DNA of 64,000 nt from Pseudoxanthomonas sp. J31. Its GTDB lineage: Bacteria; Pseudomonadota; Gammaproteobacteria; Xanthomonadales; Xanthomonadaceae. How positions within the stretch are numbered: the first letter of the stretch is position 1; each line of letters opens with the position of its first letter. Positions 48,710 through 58,525 of this stretch are shown here, piece by piece. The stretch covers positions 186,001 through 250,000 of the forward strand of contig NZ_AZNZ01000004.1 in the NCBI RefSeq assembly GCF_000510725.1, given 5' to 3'. Below the pieces are notes generated by a model. The model did not search any database. It was given only the letters and a program-made list of their open reading frames with translations, and was not told the origin of the DNA. The position numbers and the translations under genes were made by a program.

Positions 48710-50080
48710 ATGCATCGCGACCACGACATCGCCATCGTCGGCGGCGGCGCCGCCGGCACCCTGGCCGCCATCCACCTGCTGCGCCAGGCGCGGCCCGGGC
48801 TGCGGATCGCGATCTACGAACCGGCACCGCGCCCGGGCGAGGGCGTGGCCTACTCCACCCGCCGCCCCGAGCACCTGCTCAACGTCCCCGCCGGGAAGAT
48901 GAGCGCGCTGCCGGAGGAGCCGGCCGATTTCCTGCACTGGCTGGCCGGGCGCGCGGAATACGCCGGCGCCGGCGACCTGTCCGGACGCTACCTGCCGCGC
49001 CGCGACTACGCCGCCTACCTGGGCCAGCGCCTGGAGGAGGCGCGCGCCAGCAGCCCGGCCACGCTGGAGCTGCACCGGCACCGCATCACCGCCCTGCAGC
49101 GCCGCGACGGCGGCCTGCGCCTGCAGTGGGACGGCGGCAGCGCCGGCGCGGCGCGGGTGCTGCTGGCCACCGGCAACGCCCTGCGTCCGCTGCCGGCGCG
49201 CGGCGCCGGTGCCCTGGCCGCGCCGCAGCTGCTGCAGGCCTGGGACAGCGAGGGACTGGCGGCGATCGCGGCGCAGGCACGGGTCTGCATCGTCGGCACC
49301 GGGCTGAGCATGGTCGACGTGGTCCTGACCCTGGAAGCCGGCGGCCATCGCGGCCCGGTGCACCTGCTCTCGCGCCACGGCCTGCTGCCGCTGGCGCACG
49401 TGCCGGATTCCCCGGTGGACGCCGGCCTGGACGTGGACGCGCTGCTGGCCCTGGGCCTGCGCGCGCGGCTGCGCGCCCTGCGCCAACGGGTGGCCGCGGC
49501 CGCCGCCGCGGGCCTGCCCTGGCAGGCGGTCATGGAGCGCCTGCGCCCGCAGGTACAGGCGCTGTGGCGCTCGCTGGACGCGGCCGACCAGCGCCGCTTC
49601 CTGCGCCACGTCGTGCGCTACTGGGACATCCACCGCCACCGCATCGCCCCCGAGGCCGGCGCGGTGCTGCGGCAGCTGGCCGGCAGCGGCCGCCTGCAGC
49701 TGCACCGCGCTCGCCTGGACCGGGTCGCCGCCGCGCCGCGCTGCGTGCAGGTGGGCGCGCGCGACCGCCATGGCCGCGAACTGGTGCTGGACGTGGACCA
49801 CGTGGTCAATGCCACCGGCGTGGAGCTGCGCGTGCAGGCCATGCGCAACCCGCTGCTGGAGCAGCTGCTGGGCGAAGGCCTGGCCATGCCGGGCGCGCAC
49901 GGGATCGGCCTGGCCACCGACGCCGACGGCCGCCTGCTCGATGCCGCCGGCCAAGCGCGCGGGGAGCTGCGCGTCATCGGCAGCCTGCGCATCGGCGAGG
50001 CCTGGGAAAGCCTGGCGGTGCCGGAACTGCGCGTGCAGGCACGGGACGTGGCCCGCGCCTGGGCGGATCTTCCGGCCTAG
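48710..50080 (+). CDS. FAD/NAD(P)-binding protein (COG4529 type)
   Basis: 456 aa. The N-terminal dinucleotide-binding motif is DIAIVGGGAAGTLAAIHLL, with a second GTGLSMVDVVLTL near residue 200 and a closing ATG motif (VNATGVELRVQ). The stretch GVAYSTRRPEHLLNVPAGKMSA is characteristic of the COG4529 group. Substrate and reaction are unknown. It overlaps the convergent gluconokinase gene by 4 bp. Confidence 0.8.
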   Translation: MHRDHDIAIVGGGAAGTLAAIHLLRQARPGLRIAIYEPAPRPGEGVAYSTRRPEHLLNVPAGKMSALPEEPADFLHWLAGRAEYAGAGDLSGRYLPRRDYAAYLGQRLEEARASSPATLELHRHRITALQRRDGGLRLQWDGGSAGAARVLLATGNALRPLPARGAGALAAPQLLQAWDSEGLAAIAAQARVCIVGTGLSMVDVVLTLEAGGHRGPVHLLSRHGLLPLAHVPDSPVDAGLDVDALLALGLRARLRALRQRVAAAAAAGLPWQAVMERLRPQVQALWRSLDAADQRRFLRHVVRYWDIHRHRIAPEAGAVLRQLAGSGRLQLHRARLDRVAAAPRCVQVGARDRHGRELVLDVDHVVNATGVELRVQAMRNPLLEQLLGEGLAMPGAHGIGLATDADGRLLDAAGQARGELRVIGSLRIGEAWESLAVPELRVQARDVARAWADLPA

Positions 50081-50589
50081 CCCGCGCCGATCGCGCGCAG
50101 CGCCGCGTCCAGTTGCGCCTGCGGCTCCAGCGCCGCGGCGATGGGCGTCACGTCGGACTCGCCGAGCGGCGGCTGCAGGGTGGCGAACTGGCTGTCCAGC
50201 AGGGCCACCGGCATGTAGTGCCCGCTACGCTGGCGCATGCGCGCGGCGATCAGGCCAGCGTCGCCATGCAGGAACAGGAAGCGCAGCGGCAGCCCGGTGG
50301 CGCGCAGCATGTCGCGGTGGCGCCGGCGCAGGCCCGAGAACGCGAGGGTGACGCGCTCGCCGGCCGCGACCCGGTGCCGCAGTTCGGCGGCGATGCGCTG
50401 CACCCACGGCACCCGCATTTCGTCGGTCAGCGGCTGGCCGGAAGCCATGCGCGCCCGCGCCTCCTCGCTGTGGAAGTCGTCGGCATCGAGGAAGGTCGCA
50501 TCCCAGGCCTGGGCCAGCGCCTGGGCCAGCGTGGTCTTGCCGCTGCCGGACACGCCCATCACCACCGCCACCCGTACCGGCGCGCTCAT
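50077..50589 (-). CDS. gntK: Gluconokinase
   Basis: 170 aa. Walker A is [18 protein letters not shown]; the gluconate-site blocks are [20 protein letters not shown] and [13 protein letters not shown]. It phosphorylates gluconate to 6-phosphogluconate. The third gene in an operon with a symporter and cellobionic acid phosphorylase, it would use the gluconate released by that enzyme. Start overlaps the phosphorylase stop by 4 nt (ATGA). Confidence 0.93.
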   Translation of the reverse strand: MSAPVRVAVVMGVSGSGKTTLAQALAQAWDATFLDADDFHSEEARARMASGQPLTDEMRVPWVQRIAAELRHRVAAGERVTLAFSGLRRRHRDMLRATGLPLRFLFLHGDAGLIAARMRQRSGHYMPVALLDSQFATLQPPLGESDVTPIAAALEPQAQLDAALRAIGAG

Positions 50590-52994
50590 GCCGTACCACC
50601 TCCGGCAAGCGGCAGCTCGACTCGCACGCGGTAGATGCGGCCGGCCTCGACCGGCTGCAGCAGGCCATCGGCCAGCGGCTGGCCATCGAGCTGCACGCGC
50701 ATCGCCTGCACGCCGGCCGCGCGCTCGACCTCCAGCTCGACCTGCGCGCCGCGGAACCGCCGCGATGCCCTGGCCGAATTCCAGTGCGAGGGCAGCTGCG
50801 GGGCGATGCGTAGGGCGTGGCCCTCGCCGCGCAGGCCGAACAGGTCCTCGACCAGGCAGCGGTACAGCCAGGCCGCGGTGCCGGTGTTGAACAGCTGGCT
50901 GGAGCGGCCGGCGGTGCGCGGATGCAGGCGCCAGGCGCCGCGGTAGTAGTTGGGCACGAACACCGGCAGCTGGCCGCGCTGCAGCATGTCCTCCGGGTCC
51001 GGGCCCGGGAGCATGGCGCGCAGCACCTGCCAGGCGCGGTCGGCCTCGCCGGCGCGGAACAGCGCGTGCAGGTAGAACGCGGCGGCGTGGTTGTAGACCG
51101 CGCCGTTCTCGGCCGAGCCGGGGAATTTCTGGGTCAGGCGGCCCACGTCCTCGCGCATGCCGGTGTACGGCGGGTCGAGCATGGCCGCCCCGTACGGCGA
51201 GAGCAGGTGCTCGTCCACCGCACGCAGCAGCTTGGCACGCCGCGCCTCGTCGGCCGCGCCGCTGAGCATCGCCCAGCTCTGCGGGTTGAGGTAGATGCGG
51301 CCTTCGCTGTCGGCGCGCACGCCGAACACCACGCCGTCGTCGGTGATGCCGCGGCCGTACCAGTCACCATCCCACAGGTGCGCGTTGACCGCAGCGTTGA
51401 AGGCATCGGCGCCCTCGCGGAACACGGCATCGGGACGGCCGTGGCGGGCGCTGATGTCGGCCCACAGGCGCAGGGCGTGGGCGCTGGCCAGCGACAGCCA
51501 GCCGGACACGCCGCGGCCCTTCCAGCCGACCATGTTCATCGGGTCGCACCAGTCGCCCTGGGCGATGTAGCTGAGGCCGCGTTCGTCGCGCTGGGCCAGG
51601 AGCCAGTGCATGGCGCGGTCGATGCGCTCGGCCACGCTGGCGCTGGCGCCGTCGCCGCCGGCGACCACCTCGTCGAGGATCGCGTCGTCGCCGGTCTCGT
51701 CCAGGTAGGCCTGCAGGCATACCGGCAGCCACACGCAGTGGTCGGTGTGCGGCACCTGGTTGATGTACTTCAGCTCCGCACCCTCCACCAGCAGGATGCC
51801 GTCGGGCATGGAGCCGTCGGCGCGCTGCTGCGACAGCGCGTGCACGAACGCCGCGCGCGCGGTGGCCGGGCGCAGGTAGGCCATGCCCATGTGGTCCTGC
51901 AGGAAGTTGCGGGTCTGCGGGTCGGTGGTCAGGCGGTTGGAATCGCCGTGGTAGTAGACCTGGCGGGGCAGCCAGTGGTTGGCGAAGTGGTCCAGCCACG
52001 GATCCGGCGAGTCGATGCGCACGCAGCCGGCGCCTTCGGCCAGGTAGCGCTCGGTCGCCGCGGCCGCGGCGGCGAAGCCCTCGGCCGAGAGGTGGCGCCC
52101 GCGCAGCGCGCGGATCTCCTCGTCATCGTGCGCGGGGGCGAACAGGAAGCGCAGTTCCTCCTCCTGCTCCGGCTCCAGCACCAGGCGGTACTGCAGCGCC
52201 GCGGTCGGGGTCTCGTACAGGGCGTCGCCGCAGGCCAGGGCCTCGTGCCGGGCCACCGCGTCCGGCGCGTGCAGCCCGCCCTCGCCCTCGAACGCGGCCT
52301 GGTTGGCCTCCCAGGCGTCCGGCGCGCGCTCGTGCAGCAGCACGGTGAGGTCCTTGAACTCGCGCTGGCGGAACCACTCGGCGACCTTCTGGTACGGGGT
52401 GACGCTGCTGCAGACGATGCCGCCCAGGTCCGGCCGGTAGCGCCCGCCCTGGTTCATCCACGACATGTAGCCGACCGGGAAGTACGGGTACAGGCTGATC
52501 CGGCGCCGGCGCCCGGACACGTTGCGCACGCGGATGCTCCACAGCTCGGCCACGTCGTCGGCGGCCAGGCGCACCGCCATCGCCACCTCGATGCCGTGGC
52601 ACAGCACCGTCCAGGCCACGTCGCCGGCGCCCACCGAGAACGCGAACGCGTCCGGATGCCGGTTGACAGGCGCGTGCGGCGCCGAGAACAGGCTGCCGGT
52701 GTCCTCGTCGCGGACGTAGCAGAAGCGTCCCGGGTGGTGGGCGTAGTACGGCTGCTCCGGCTGCATGAAGGTTTTCGCCTCCAGCACCGGCGCATGCGCG
52801 TACTTGGACGGCTCCGGCTGCATGAACTGCGCGGTGGCATAACCGCGGCAGTTGAGCTGCAGCAGCATGCGCCGGTTCCACAGGAAGGTGGACGCCTGCG
52901 GCATCGCCGTGGGGCTCTCCAGCACGAAGCGCCGCCCCTGTTCGCGGAATCCGCCCACGCCGGGCACGCTGTCGATGGTCTGCTTGCCGTTCAT
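50586..52994 (-). CDS. GH94 cellobionic acid phosphorylase
   Basis: 802 aa. It is a full glycoside phosphorylase: beta-sandwich N-terminal domain (residues to about 270) and alpha/alpha barrel. The catalytic region is [20 protein letters not shown] (about residues 479-498), the form found in cellobionic acid phosphorylases rather than the DWND form of cellobiose phosphorylases. It splits cellobionate with phosphate into glucose-1-phosphate and gluconate. The neighbouring gluconokinase and GPH symporter fit exactly. Substrate assignment is by motif recall plus context. Confidence 0.88.
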   Translation of the reverse strand: MNGKQTIDSVPGVGGFREQGRRFVLESPTAMPQASTFLWNRRMLLQLNCRGYATAQFMQPEPSKYAHAPVLEAKTFMQPEQPYYAHHPGRFCYVRDEDTGSLFSAPHAPVNRHPDAFAFSVGAGDVAWTVLCHGIEVAMAVRLAADDVAELWSIRVRNVSGRRRRISLYPYFPVGYMSWMNQGGRYRPDLGGIVCSSVTPYQKVAEWFRQREFKDLTVLLHERAPDAWEANQAAFEGEGGLHAPDAVARHEALACGDALYETPTAALQYRLVLEPEQEEELRFLFAPAHDDEEIRALRGRHLSAEGFAAAAAATERYLAEGAGCVRIDSPDPWLDHFANHWLPRQVYYHGDSNRLTTDPQTRNFLQDHMGMAYLRPATARAAFVHALSQQRADGSMPDGILLVEGAELKYINQVPHTDHCVWLPVCLQAYLDETGDDAILDEVVAGGDGASASVAERIDRAMHWLLAQRDERGLSYIAQGDWCDPMNMVGWKGRGVSGWLSLASAHALRLWADISARHGRPDAVFREGADAFNAAVNAHLWDGDWYGRGITDDGVVFGVRADSEGRIYLNPQSWAMLSGAADEARRAKLLRAVDEHLLSPYGAAMLDPPYTGMREDVGRLTQKFPGSAENGAVYNHAAAFYLHALFRAGEADRAWQVLRAMLPGPDPEDMLQRGQLPVFVPNYYRGAWRLHPRTAGRSSQLFNTGTAAWLYRCLVEDLFGLRGEGHALRIAPQLPSHWNSARASRRFRGAQVELEVERAAGVQAMRVQLDGQPLADGLLQPVEAGRIYRVRVELPLAGGGTA

Positions 52995-54376
52995 GCCTGT
53001 GCTTCCCGCCTTGCCTCCAGTTCGCCCTGGATGCGCTCCAGCGCGGCCGCATCCAGCGGATAGAAACGCATCAGCCACGCCGCCAGCAGCGCCACCACGC
53101 CGGGGATCACCGTCAGCAGCAGGACGATGCCCAGGCGCGAGGCGTCCGACTGCGCCTCGTTGGCCACGTAGCCCAGCGCCGCCAGGGTCCAGGCGATGCC
53201 GGCCGAGGCCATGGCGCCGCCCATCTTCTGCGAGAACGCGGCGGCGGCGAAGGTCATCGCGGTGGCGCGGCGGCCGGTCTTCCATTCGGTGTAGTCGGCG
53301 CAGTCGGCGTACATGGAGAACGCCAGCGGCGACTTCGGCCCCAGCATCAGCCCGACCAGGGTGTTGAGGCCCAGCATCACCCACACCTGCTGCGGCGGCA
53401 CGAAGTACATCGCGCAGCTGAGCACGCCCACGCCGCCCATCAGCAGCATCAGCAGGGTGCGCTTGTCGAGGAAGCGGGTCATCAGCGGCGTGGCCGCCGC
53501 GCCCACCGCCAGCGCGATCGAGTAGGCGCCCAGGAACAGCCCGGTCAGCTCCGGCCGCTCGACGTGGTACTTGAGGTAGTACACCAGCGAGCCGGTGCGC
53601 ATCACGATGGTGATCATGATCACCAGCGCCAGCACGAACAGCACCAGCCACGGGCGGTTGTGCAGCAGGTCCACGACGTCCTGGCGCACCGCGCTGCGCT
53701 GCTGCGGCGGCGGCTGGATGCGCTCGCGGGTGCTGGCGAACACCGTGGCGAAGCAGGCCACCGCGACCAGGCCGTACAGCGCCATGGTCAGCTGCCAGCC
53801 CAGCTGCTCGTCGCCGCGCCCCAGCCAGCGCACCAGGTCCAGGGTCAGCGCGTTGACCGCGGTGGTGCCGGCGAAGGCGGCGATGAAGCGGAAGCTGATC
53901 AGCGTGGTGCGCTGCTGGCTGTCGGAGGTCATCACCCCGGACAGCGCCGAGTACGGCATCGCCATCACGGTGTAGGCCAACATCATCAGGGTGAAGGTCG
54001 CGTACGCCCACACCAGGCGCCCGTCCCCGTCCAGCCCGGGCACGCTCCACACCAGCACGCCGCTGGCCGCCAGCGGCAGCGCGCCCCACAGCATGTACGG
54101 GCGGAACCGTCCCCAGCGGGTGCGGGTGCGGTCGGCGACGGCGCCCATCAGCGGGTCGGTGACCGCGTCCACCAGGCGGGTGACCAGCATCATGGTGCCG
54201 ATCGCCGCGGCGCCGAGGCCCATCACGTCGGTGTAGAAGATCAGCAGGAAGGCCGAGACGTTGGCCCAGTACAGGTTGAAGCCGAAGTCGCCGAGGCCGT
54301 AGCCGGCCTTCTCGCGGAAGGACAGGCGCGCGGATGGATCCGCCGCGGGCGCGGCCCGGTTCTGGTCGTGCTGCAT
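52991..54376 (-). CDS. GPH-family sugar:cation symporter
   Basis: 461 aa with about 12 membrane helices. The GPH signature is [20 protein letters not shown] at the N-terminus, then [20 protein letters not shown] (motif A region with the R-W-G-R-x-R-P pattern) and the mid-loop. It probably imports cellobionic acid or a related aldobionate with H+ or Na+. It is first in the operon, and its stop overlaps the phosphorylase start by 4 nt. Confidence 0.92.
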   Translation of the reverse strand: MQHDQNRAAPAADPSARLSFREKAGYGLGDFGFNLYWANVSAFLLIFYTDVMGLGAAAIGTMMLVTRLVDAVTDPLMGAVADRTRTRWGRFRPYMLWGALPLAASGVLVWSVPGLDGDGRLVWAYATFTLMMLAYTVMAMPYSALSGVMTSDSQQRTTLISFRFIAAFAGTTAVNALTLDLVRWLGRGDEQLGWQLTMALYGLVAVACFATVFASTRERIQPPPQQRSAVRQDVVDLLHNRPWLVLFVLALVIMITIVMRTGSLVYYLKYHVERPELTGLFLGAYSIALAVGAAATPLMTRFLDKRTLLMLLMGGVGVLSCAMYFVPPQQVWVMLGLNTLVGLMLGPKSPLAFSMYADCADYTEWKTGRRATAMTFAAAAFSQKMGGAMASAGIAWTLAALGYVANEAQSDASRLGIVLLLTVIPGVVALLAAWLMRFYPLDAAALERIQGELEARREAQA

Positions 54377-54420
54377 TCCCTCTCCCTGGTGCAGGGCGCC
54401 GGCCGGGCGCCGTGGGCACG

Positions 54421-54434
54421 TGACAGCGTTGTCA
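54421..54434. promoter_or_regulatory. LacI-type operator upstream of the cellobionate operon
   Basis: TGACAGCGTTGTCA is an inverted repeat (TGACA-N4-TGTCA) with the central CG pair that LacI-family regulators need. It lies 45 bp upstream of the symporter ATG and 85 bp upstream of the sensor-kinase start. The matching LacI regulator is not in the window. Confidence 0.6.
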
Positions 54435-54518
54435 GATTGCGCGCAACCCGGGCCCGAGGCAAGCGCCGCACCATGCGCCGCAGTACACTCGCGGGCCGGG
54501 TGAGGGGAGGCGATCGGG

Positions 54519-57500
54519 TTGGTCTCGAGCTGGATCCTGCTGCTGGTCTCGGTCGGCTACGCCGCGCTGCTGTTCACGGTGGCATGGTGGGGCGACCGCC
54601 GTCCGATGTACCCAGACCGCCCGTGGCTGCGTCCGGCGGTGTACAGCCTCGCGCTGGCGGTCTACTGCTCCTCGTGGACCTTCTACGGCGCCGTCGGCAG
54701 CGCGGTGCGCAACGGCCTCGGCTACCTGCCGATCTACCTCGGCCCGATCCTGCTGATGCTGTTCGGCTGGCGCATCATCGAGCGCCTGGCGCTGATCGCG
54801 CGCAGCCAGAACGTGGTCTCCATCGCCGACTTCATGTCCGCCCGCTACGGCCGCTCGCGGCGGCTGGCGGCGCTGGTGGCGGTGATCGCCCTGGTCGGCA
54901 TCATTCCCTACGTCGCCCTGCAGTACAAAGCCGTGGCCATGAGCCTGGCGGTGCTGTCGGGCCAGCACGTGGAACAGGCCGCGGTCGCCGCCGACCCGGC
55001 GCTGTACGTGGCCCTGCTGATGGCGCTGTTCGCCGCCCTGTTCGGCACCCGCCAGGTCGACGCCACCGAGCACCACCACGGCATGATGCTGGCGATCTCG
55101 CTGGAGTCGCTGGTCAAGCTGGTGGCGCTGGTGGCGGTGGGCGTGTTCGCCTGGGCCTGGCTGCGCGGCAACGAGATGCGGGTGACCCAGGCCGCGCGCG
55201 AGCTGTTCACCCAGGCCCCGCCGATGGGCTTCGTCGCCCAGACCCTGCTGAGCTTCCTTGCCATCGTCTGCCTGCCGCGCCAGTTCCAGGTGGCGGTGGT
55301 CGAATGCGGCGACGTGGCCGACATCCGCCGCTCGCGCTGGATGTTTGGCGGCTACCTGCTGGTGGTGACGCTGATGGTGGTGCCGATCGCCACCGCCGGC
55401 GTGTCCCTGTTCGGCGGCAACCCGCGGGTGGCCAGCGACACCTTCGTGCTGGCGCTGCCGCTGGCCGAAGGCAGCAGCGCGCTGGCGCTGGCCGCCTACG
55501 TCGGCGGATTCTCCGCCGCCACCGGCATGGTGATCGTGGCCAGCATCGCCCTGGCGACGATGGTCTCCAACGACCTGGTGATGCCGGTGCTGCTGCGCCG
55601 CGGCTGGGGCGAGCGCCACGCCGCCGCCGACGTCGCCTCGCTGGTGCTGTGGGTGCGCCGCCTTGCGATCCTGCTGCTGTCGCTGTGCGCGTACGCCTAC
55701 TACCGCTGGATCGGCGGCGACACCGCGCTGGCCGCCTACGGCGTGATGGCGTTCGCGGCGGTGGCGCAGTTCGCCCCGGGCCTGATCGGCGGCCTGTACT
55801 GGCGCGGCGCCAGCCGCCGCGGCGTGGAGTTCGGCCTGCTCGCCGGCTTCGCCACCTGGGTGTACACCTTGCTGCTGCCGGCGCTCAGCCGCTCCGGGCT
55901 GTTCGACGGGCAGTGGATGGAGACCGGCCCGTTCGGCCTGTACTGGCTGCGCCCGCAGCAGCTGTTCGGGCTCAGTGGCTGGGATCCGCTGACCCACGGC
56001 ACGTTCTGGTCGCTGCTGCTCAACGCCGGGGTGATGATGGTGGTCTCGGCGCGCTGGCGGCCCAGCGTGGACGAGCGCCTGCGCATCGCCCCGTTCCTGG
56101 ACCCGTACGCCGAGCGGCAGACGCTGTCGCGCAGCGAGTGGTCGGGCAACGTCAGCGTCGGCGACCTGCTGGCCCTGGCCAAGCGCATCGTCGGCGAGCG
56201 CCACGCCCACCGCGCCTTCGTCGAGCAGGCGGCCGAGCTGGGCGGCGAGCTGCAGCCGGCCAGCGCCGCCGACCGCGCCTGGATCCAGTTCACCGAGCGC
56301 CTGCTGGCGGCATCGATCGGCGCCGCCTCCGCGCGCCTGGTGCTGACCTCGGTGCTGCGCGGCTCGGGCATGCACCTGGACGAGGTGATGGCGCTGCTGG
56401 ACGAGGCCGGCCAGGAACTGCGCTTCAACCGCGAGATCCTCTCCACCACCCTGGAGAACATCAGCGCCGGGGTCAGCGTGGTCGACCCGGACATGCGCCT
56501 GGTGGCCTGGAACCGCCGCTACCAGCAGATGTTCGGCTACCCGGCCGGCATGCTCTACGTCGGCCGCCCGGTGGCCGACCTGATCCGCTACAACGCCGAG
56601 CGCGGCGAGCTGGGCGAGGGCGACATCGAGCAGCACATCCGCAAGCGCATCGAGCACATGCGCGCCGGCACCCCGCACGTGTTCGAGCGCGTGCGCGCCG
56701 ACGGCACCGTGATCGAAATGCGCGGCCAGGCGCTGCCCGGCGGCGGCTACGTCACCAGCTACAACGACATCACCGCCTACAAGCACGCCGAGCAGGCGCT
56801 GCGCGAGGCCAACGAGACCCTCGAGCAGCGCGTGGCCGAGCGCACCCGCGAGGCCGAGGAGGCGCAGCAGTCGCGCACCCGCTTCCTGGCGGCGATCAGC
56901 CACGACGTGCTGCAGCCGCTCAACGCCGCGCGCCTGTTCGCCTCGGCGCTGCGCGACAGCGCCCAGGCCGACGTCGAGCAGCGGCACCTGGCCGAGCGCG
57001 TGGATGCCTCGCTGCGCGCGGCCGAGGAGCTGCTGGACGGCCTGCTGGACGTCTCGCGCCTGGACACCGGCGCCCTGCAGGCGGAGATCTCCACCTTCGA
57101 CGCCGGCGAACTGCTGCGCGAGCTCGCCGCGCAGTACGCACCGGTCGCCGCCGGCCGCAGCCTGGACCTGCGGGTGCACGCCCGCCACTGCCCGGTGCGC
57201 AGCGACCGCCGCCTGCTGCGCCGCGTGCTGCAGAACTTCCTGGCCAACGCCCTGCGCTACACCCGCCAGGGCCGGATCGTGCTGGGCATGCGCGTGCGCG
57301 GCGAGGCCGTGTACCTGCAGGTGTGGGACACCGGCCCGGGCATCCCGCCGCAGCACATGCGCCAGATCTACGAGGAATTCCAGCGTTACCAGCAGCCGTT
57401 CGACTGGGGCGAGCGCGGCCTGGGCCTGGGCCTGTCGATCTGCCAGCGCATCTCGCGCCTGCTCGACCACGAACTGGACGCGCGCAGCAAGGTCGGCCGC

Positions 57501-57977
57501 GGCAGCATGTTCTCCATCGCCGTGCCGCGCAGCGCGCAACCGGCGGCGGCGCCCGCGCCGGCGCCGATGGCGGTATTGCCCGGCGACGGCTCGCTGGCCG
57601 GCCTGCGCGTGCTGTGCGTGGACAACGACCGCGAGATCCTCGACGGCATGCGCATCCTGCTGGCGCGCTGGCAGGCCGTCGCCATCCCCGCGGCGACGGT
57701 GGACGAGGCGCTGGAGCGGATGGCCGACAGCGCGCCGCAGGCGATGCTGGTGGACTACCACCTGCACGACCGCATGGACGGCCTGGACGCGCTGGACGCA
57801 CTGCGCGCGGCCGGCGGCGCCATCCCCGGCGCGCTGCTGACCGCCGACGGCCGCGACGAGCTCAAGCGCCAGGCGCGGCTGCGCGGCTACCGGCTGCTGA
57901 CCAAGCCGGTGAAGCCGGCCTCGCTGCGCGCCTGGCTGGCGGCACAGGTGCCGGCCGCGGCGCGCGCCGGCGCCTGA
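54519..57977 (+). CDS. SSS-transporter-like hybrid sensor histidine kinase (CbrA/CrbS type)
   Basis: 1152 aa from a TTG start with GAGGGGAGG upstream; an in-frame TGA at 54501 excludes longer forms. About 13 membrane helices of a sodium:solute-symporter fold (residues to about 510) precede a PAS domain (about 650-760) and a DHp domain with His795 in AISHDVLQPLN. The ATPase domain follows (QNFLANALRYT, WDTGPGI, ERGLGLGLSI). A C-terminal receiver has Asp1079 (MLVDYHL) and Lys in TKPVKP. Relatives control carbon use (CbrA, CrbS). No cognate regulator is adjacent. Confidence 0.92.
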   Translation: MVSSWILLLVSVGYAALLFTVAWWGDRRPMYPDRPWLRPAVYSLALAVYCSSWTFYGAVGSAVRNGLGYLPIYLGPILLMLFGWRIIERLALIARSQNVVSIADFMSARYGRSRRLAALVAVIALVGIIPYVALQYKAVAMSLAVLSGQHVEQAAVAADPALYVALLMALFAALFGTRQVDATEHHHGMMLAISLESLVKLVALVAVGVFAWAWLRGNEMRVTQAARELFTQAPPMGFVAQTLLSFLAIVCLPRQFQVAVVECGDVADIRRSRWMFGGYLLVVTLMVVPIATAGVSLFGGNPRVASDTFVLALPLAEGSSALALAAYVGGFSAATGMVIVASIALATMVSNDLVMPVLLRRGWGERHAAADVASLVLWVRRLAILLLSLCAYAYYRWIGGDTALAAYGVMAFAAVAQFAPGLIGGLYWRGASRRGVEFGLLAGFATWVYTLLLPALSRSGLFDGQWMETGPFGLYWLRPQQLFGLSGWDPLTHGTFWSLLLNAGVMMVVSARWRPSVDERLRIAPFLDPYAERQTLSRSEWSGNVSVGDLLALAKRIVGERHAHRAFVEQAAELGGELQPASAADRAWIQFTERLLAASIGAASARLVLTSVLRGSGMHLDEVMALLDEAGQELRFNREILSTTLENISAGVSVVDPDMRLVAWNRRYQQMFGYPAGMLYVGRPVADLIRYNAERGELGEGDIEQHIRKRIEHMRAGTPHVFERVRADGTVIEMRGQALPGGGYVTSYNDITAYKHAEQALREANETLEQRVAERTREAEEAQQSRTRFLAAISHDVLQPLNAARLFASALRDSAQADVEQRHLAERVDASLRAAEELLDGLLDVSRLDTGALQAEISTFDAGELLRELAAQYAPVAAGRSLDLRVHARHCPVRSDRRLLRRVLQNFLANALRYTRQGRIVLGMRVRGEAVYLQVWDTGPGIPPQHMRQIYEEFQRYQQPFDWGERGLGLGLSICQRISRLLDHELDARSKVGRGSMFSIAVPRSAQPAAAPAPAPMAVLPGDGSLAGLRVLCVDNDREILDGMRILLARWQAVAIPAATVDEALERMADSAPQAMLVDYHLHDRMDGLDALDALRAAGGAIPGALLTADGRDELKRQARLRGYRLLTKPVKPASLRAWLAAQVPAAARAGA

Positions 57978-58045
57978 CCGGCGGCGCCGTGGTTGCCGTG
58001 GCCCCGGTGCTGGCTTACCGTGGCCGCGTCCGCACCGACCCGACC

Positions 58046-58441
58046 ATGACCGGTTTCCTGCCCCGCCTGTCCGCGCTGCTGCTGCTCCTGTGCCTGCTGG
58101 CGGGAGGACTGCCTGCGCAGGCCATGCATGCCCCGGCGCCGTCCGCGGGCGCGGCGCACGCGGACGCCATGCACGGCTGCCACGACGCCGGCGCCACCGC
58201 GGCGCCTGCCCACGGCGACCCTGTCATGCCGGCCCCGTCCGCCGGCGACTGCTGCGAGGACGGCGGTTGCGGCGGCACCGGCGGTTGCGGCCTGGCCTGT
58301 GCCTGCCCGCTGGCCGCCGCCGCCCCCGCGCCACCGGCCTGTGCCATCGGCAAATCCACCGCCGCCGCGCCGCCGGCTGCTCCGGAATGCGGCGATCCCG
58401 GTCGGGTACCCGTGCCACCGCGACGACCTCCCATCGCCTGA
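58046..58441 (+). CDS. copL: CopL-like copper-responsive cysteine-rich protein
   Basis: 131 aa with a signal peptide (LSALLLLLCLLAGGLPAQA). It has His/Met-rich stretches (HAPAP, HADAMHGCHD) and a Cys cluster (GDCCEDGGCGGTGGCGLACACP). In Xanthomonas copL lies directly upstream of copAB and is needed for copper-induced expression of copAB. Whether the peptide or the RNA region acts is debated. The ATG at 58046 was chosen because it starts the signal peptide. Confidence 0.8.
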   Translation: MTGFLPRLSALLLLLCLLAGGLPAQAMHAPAPSAGAAHADAMHGCHDAGATAAPAHGDPVMPAPSAGDCCEDGGCGGTGGCGLACACPLAAAAPAPPACAIGKSTAAAPPAAPECGDPGRVPVPPRRPPIA

Positions 58442-58525
58442 AGCCACGCGCAAGCCACCGGTGCGACGCCCCTGCGTCGCGCTTCCTTCGCATGCGCCCC
58501 ACGGCGCCCCCAGCGGATCTTCGCC

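Noticed and set aside
54432-57767. Minus-strand open frame of 1111 codons opposite the sensor kinase
   Set aside because: Antisense artefact of third-position GC; the plus strand has membrane, kinase and receiver motifs in order.
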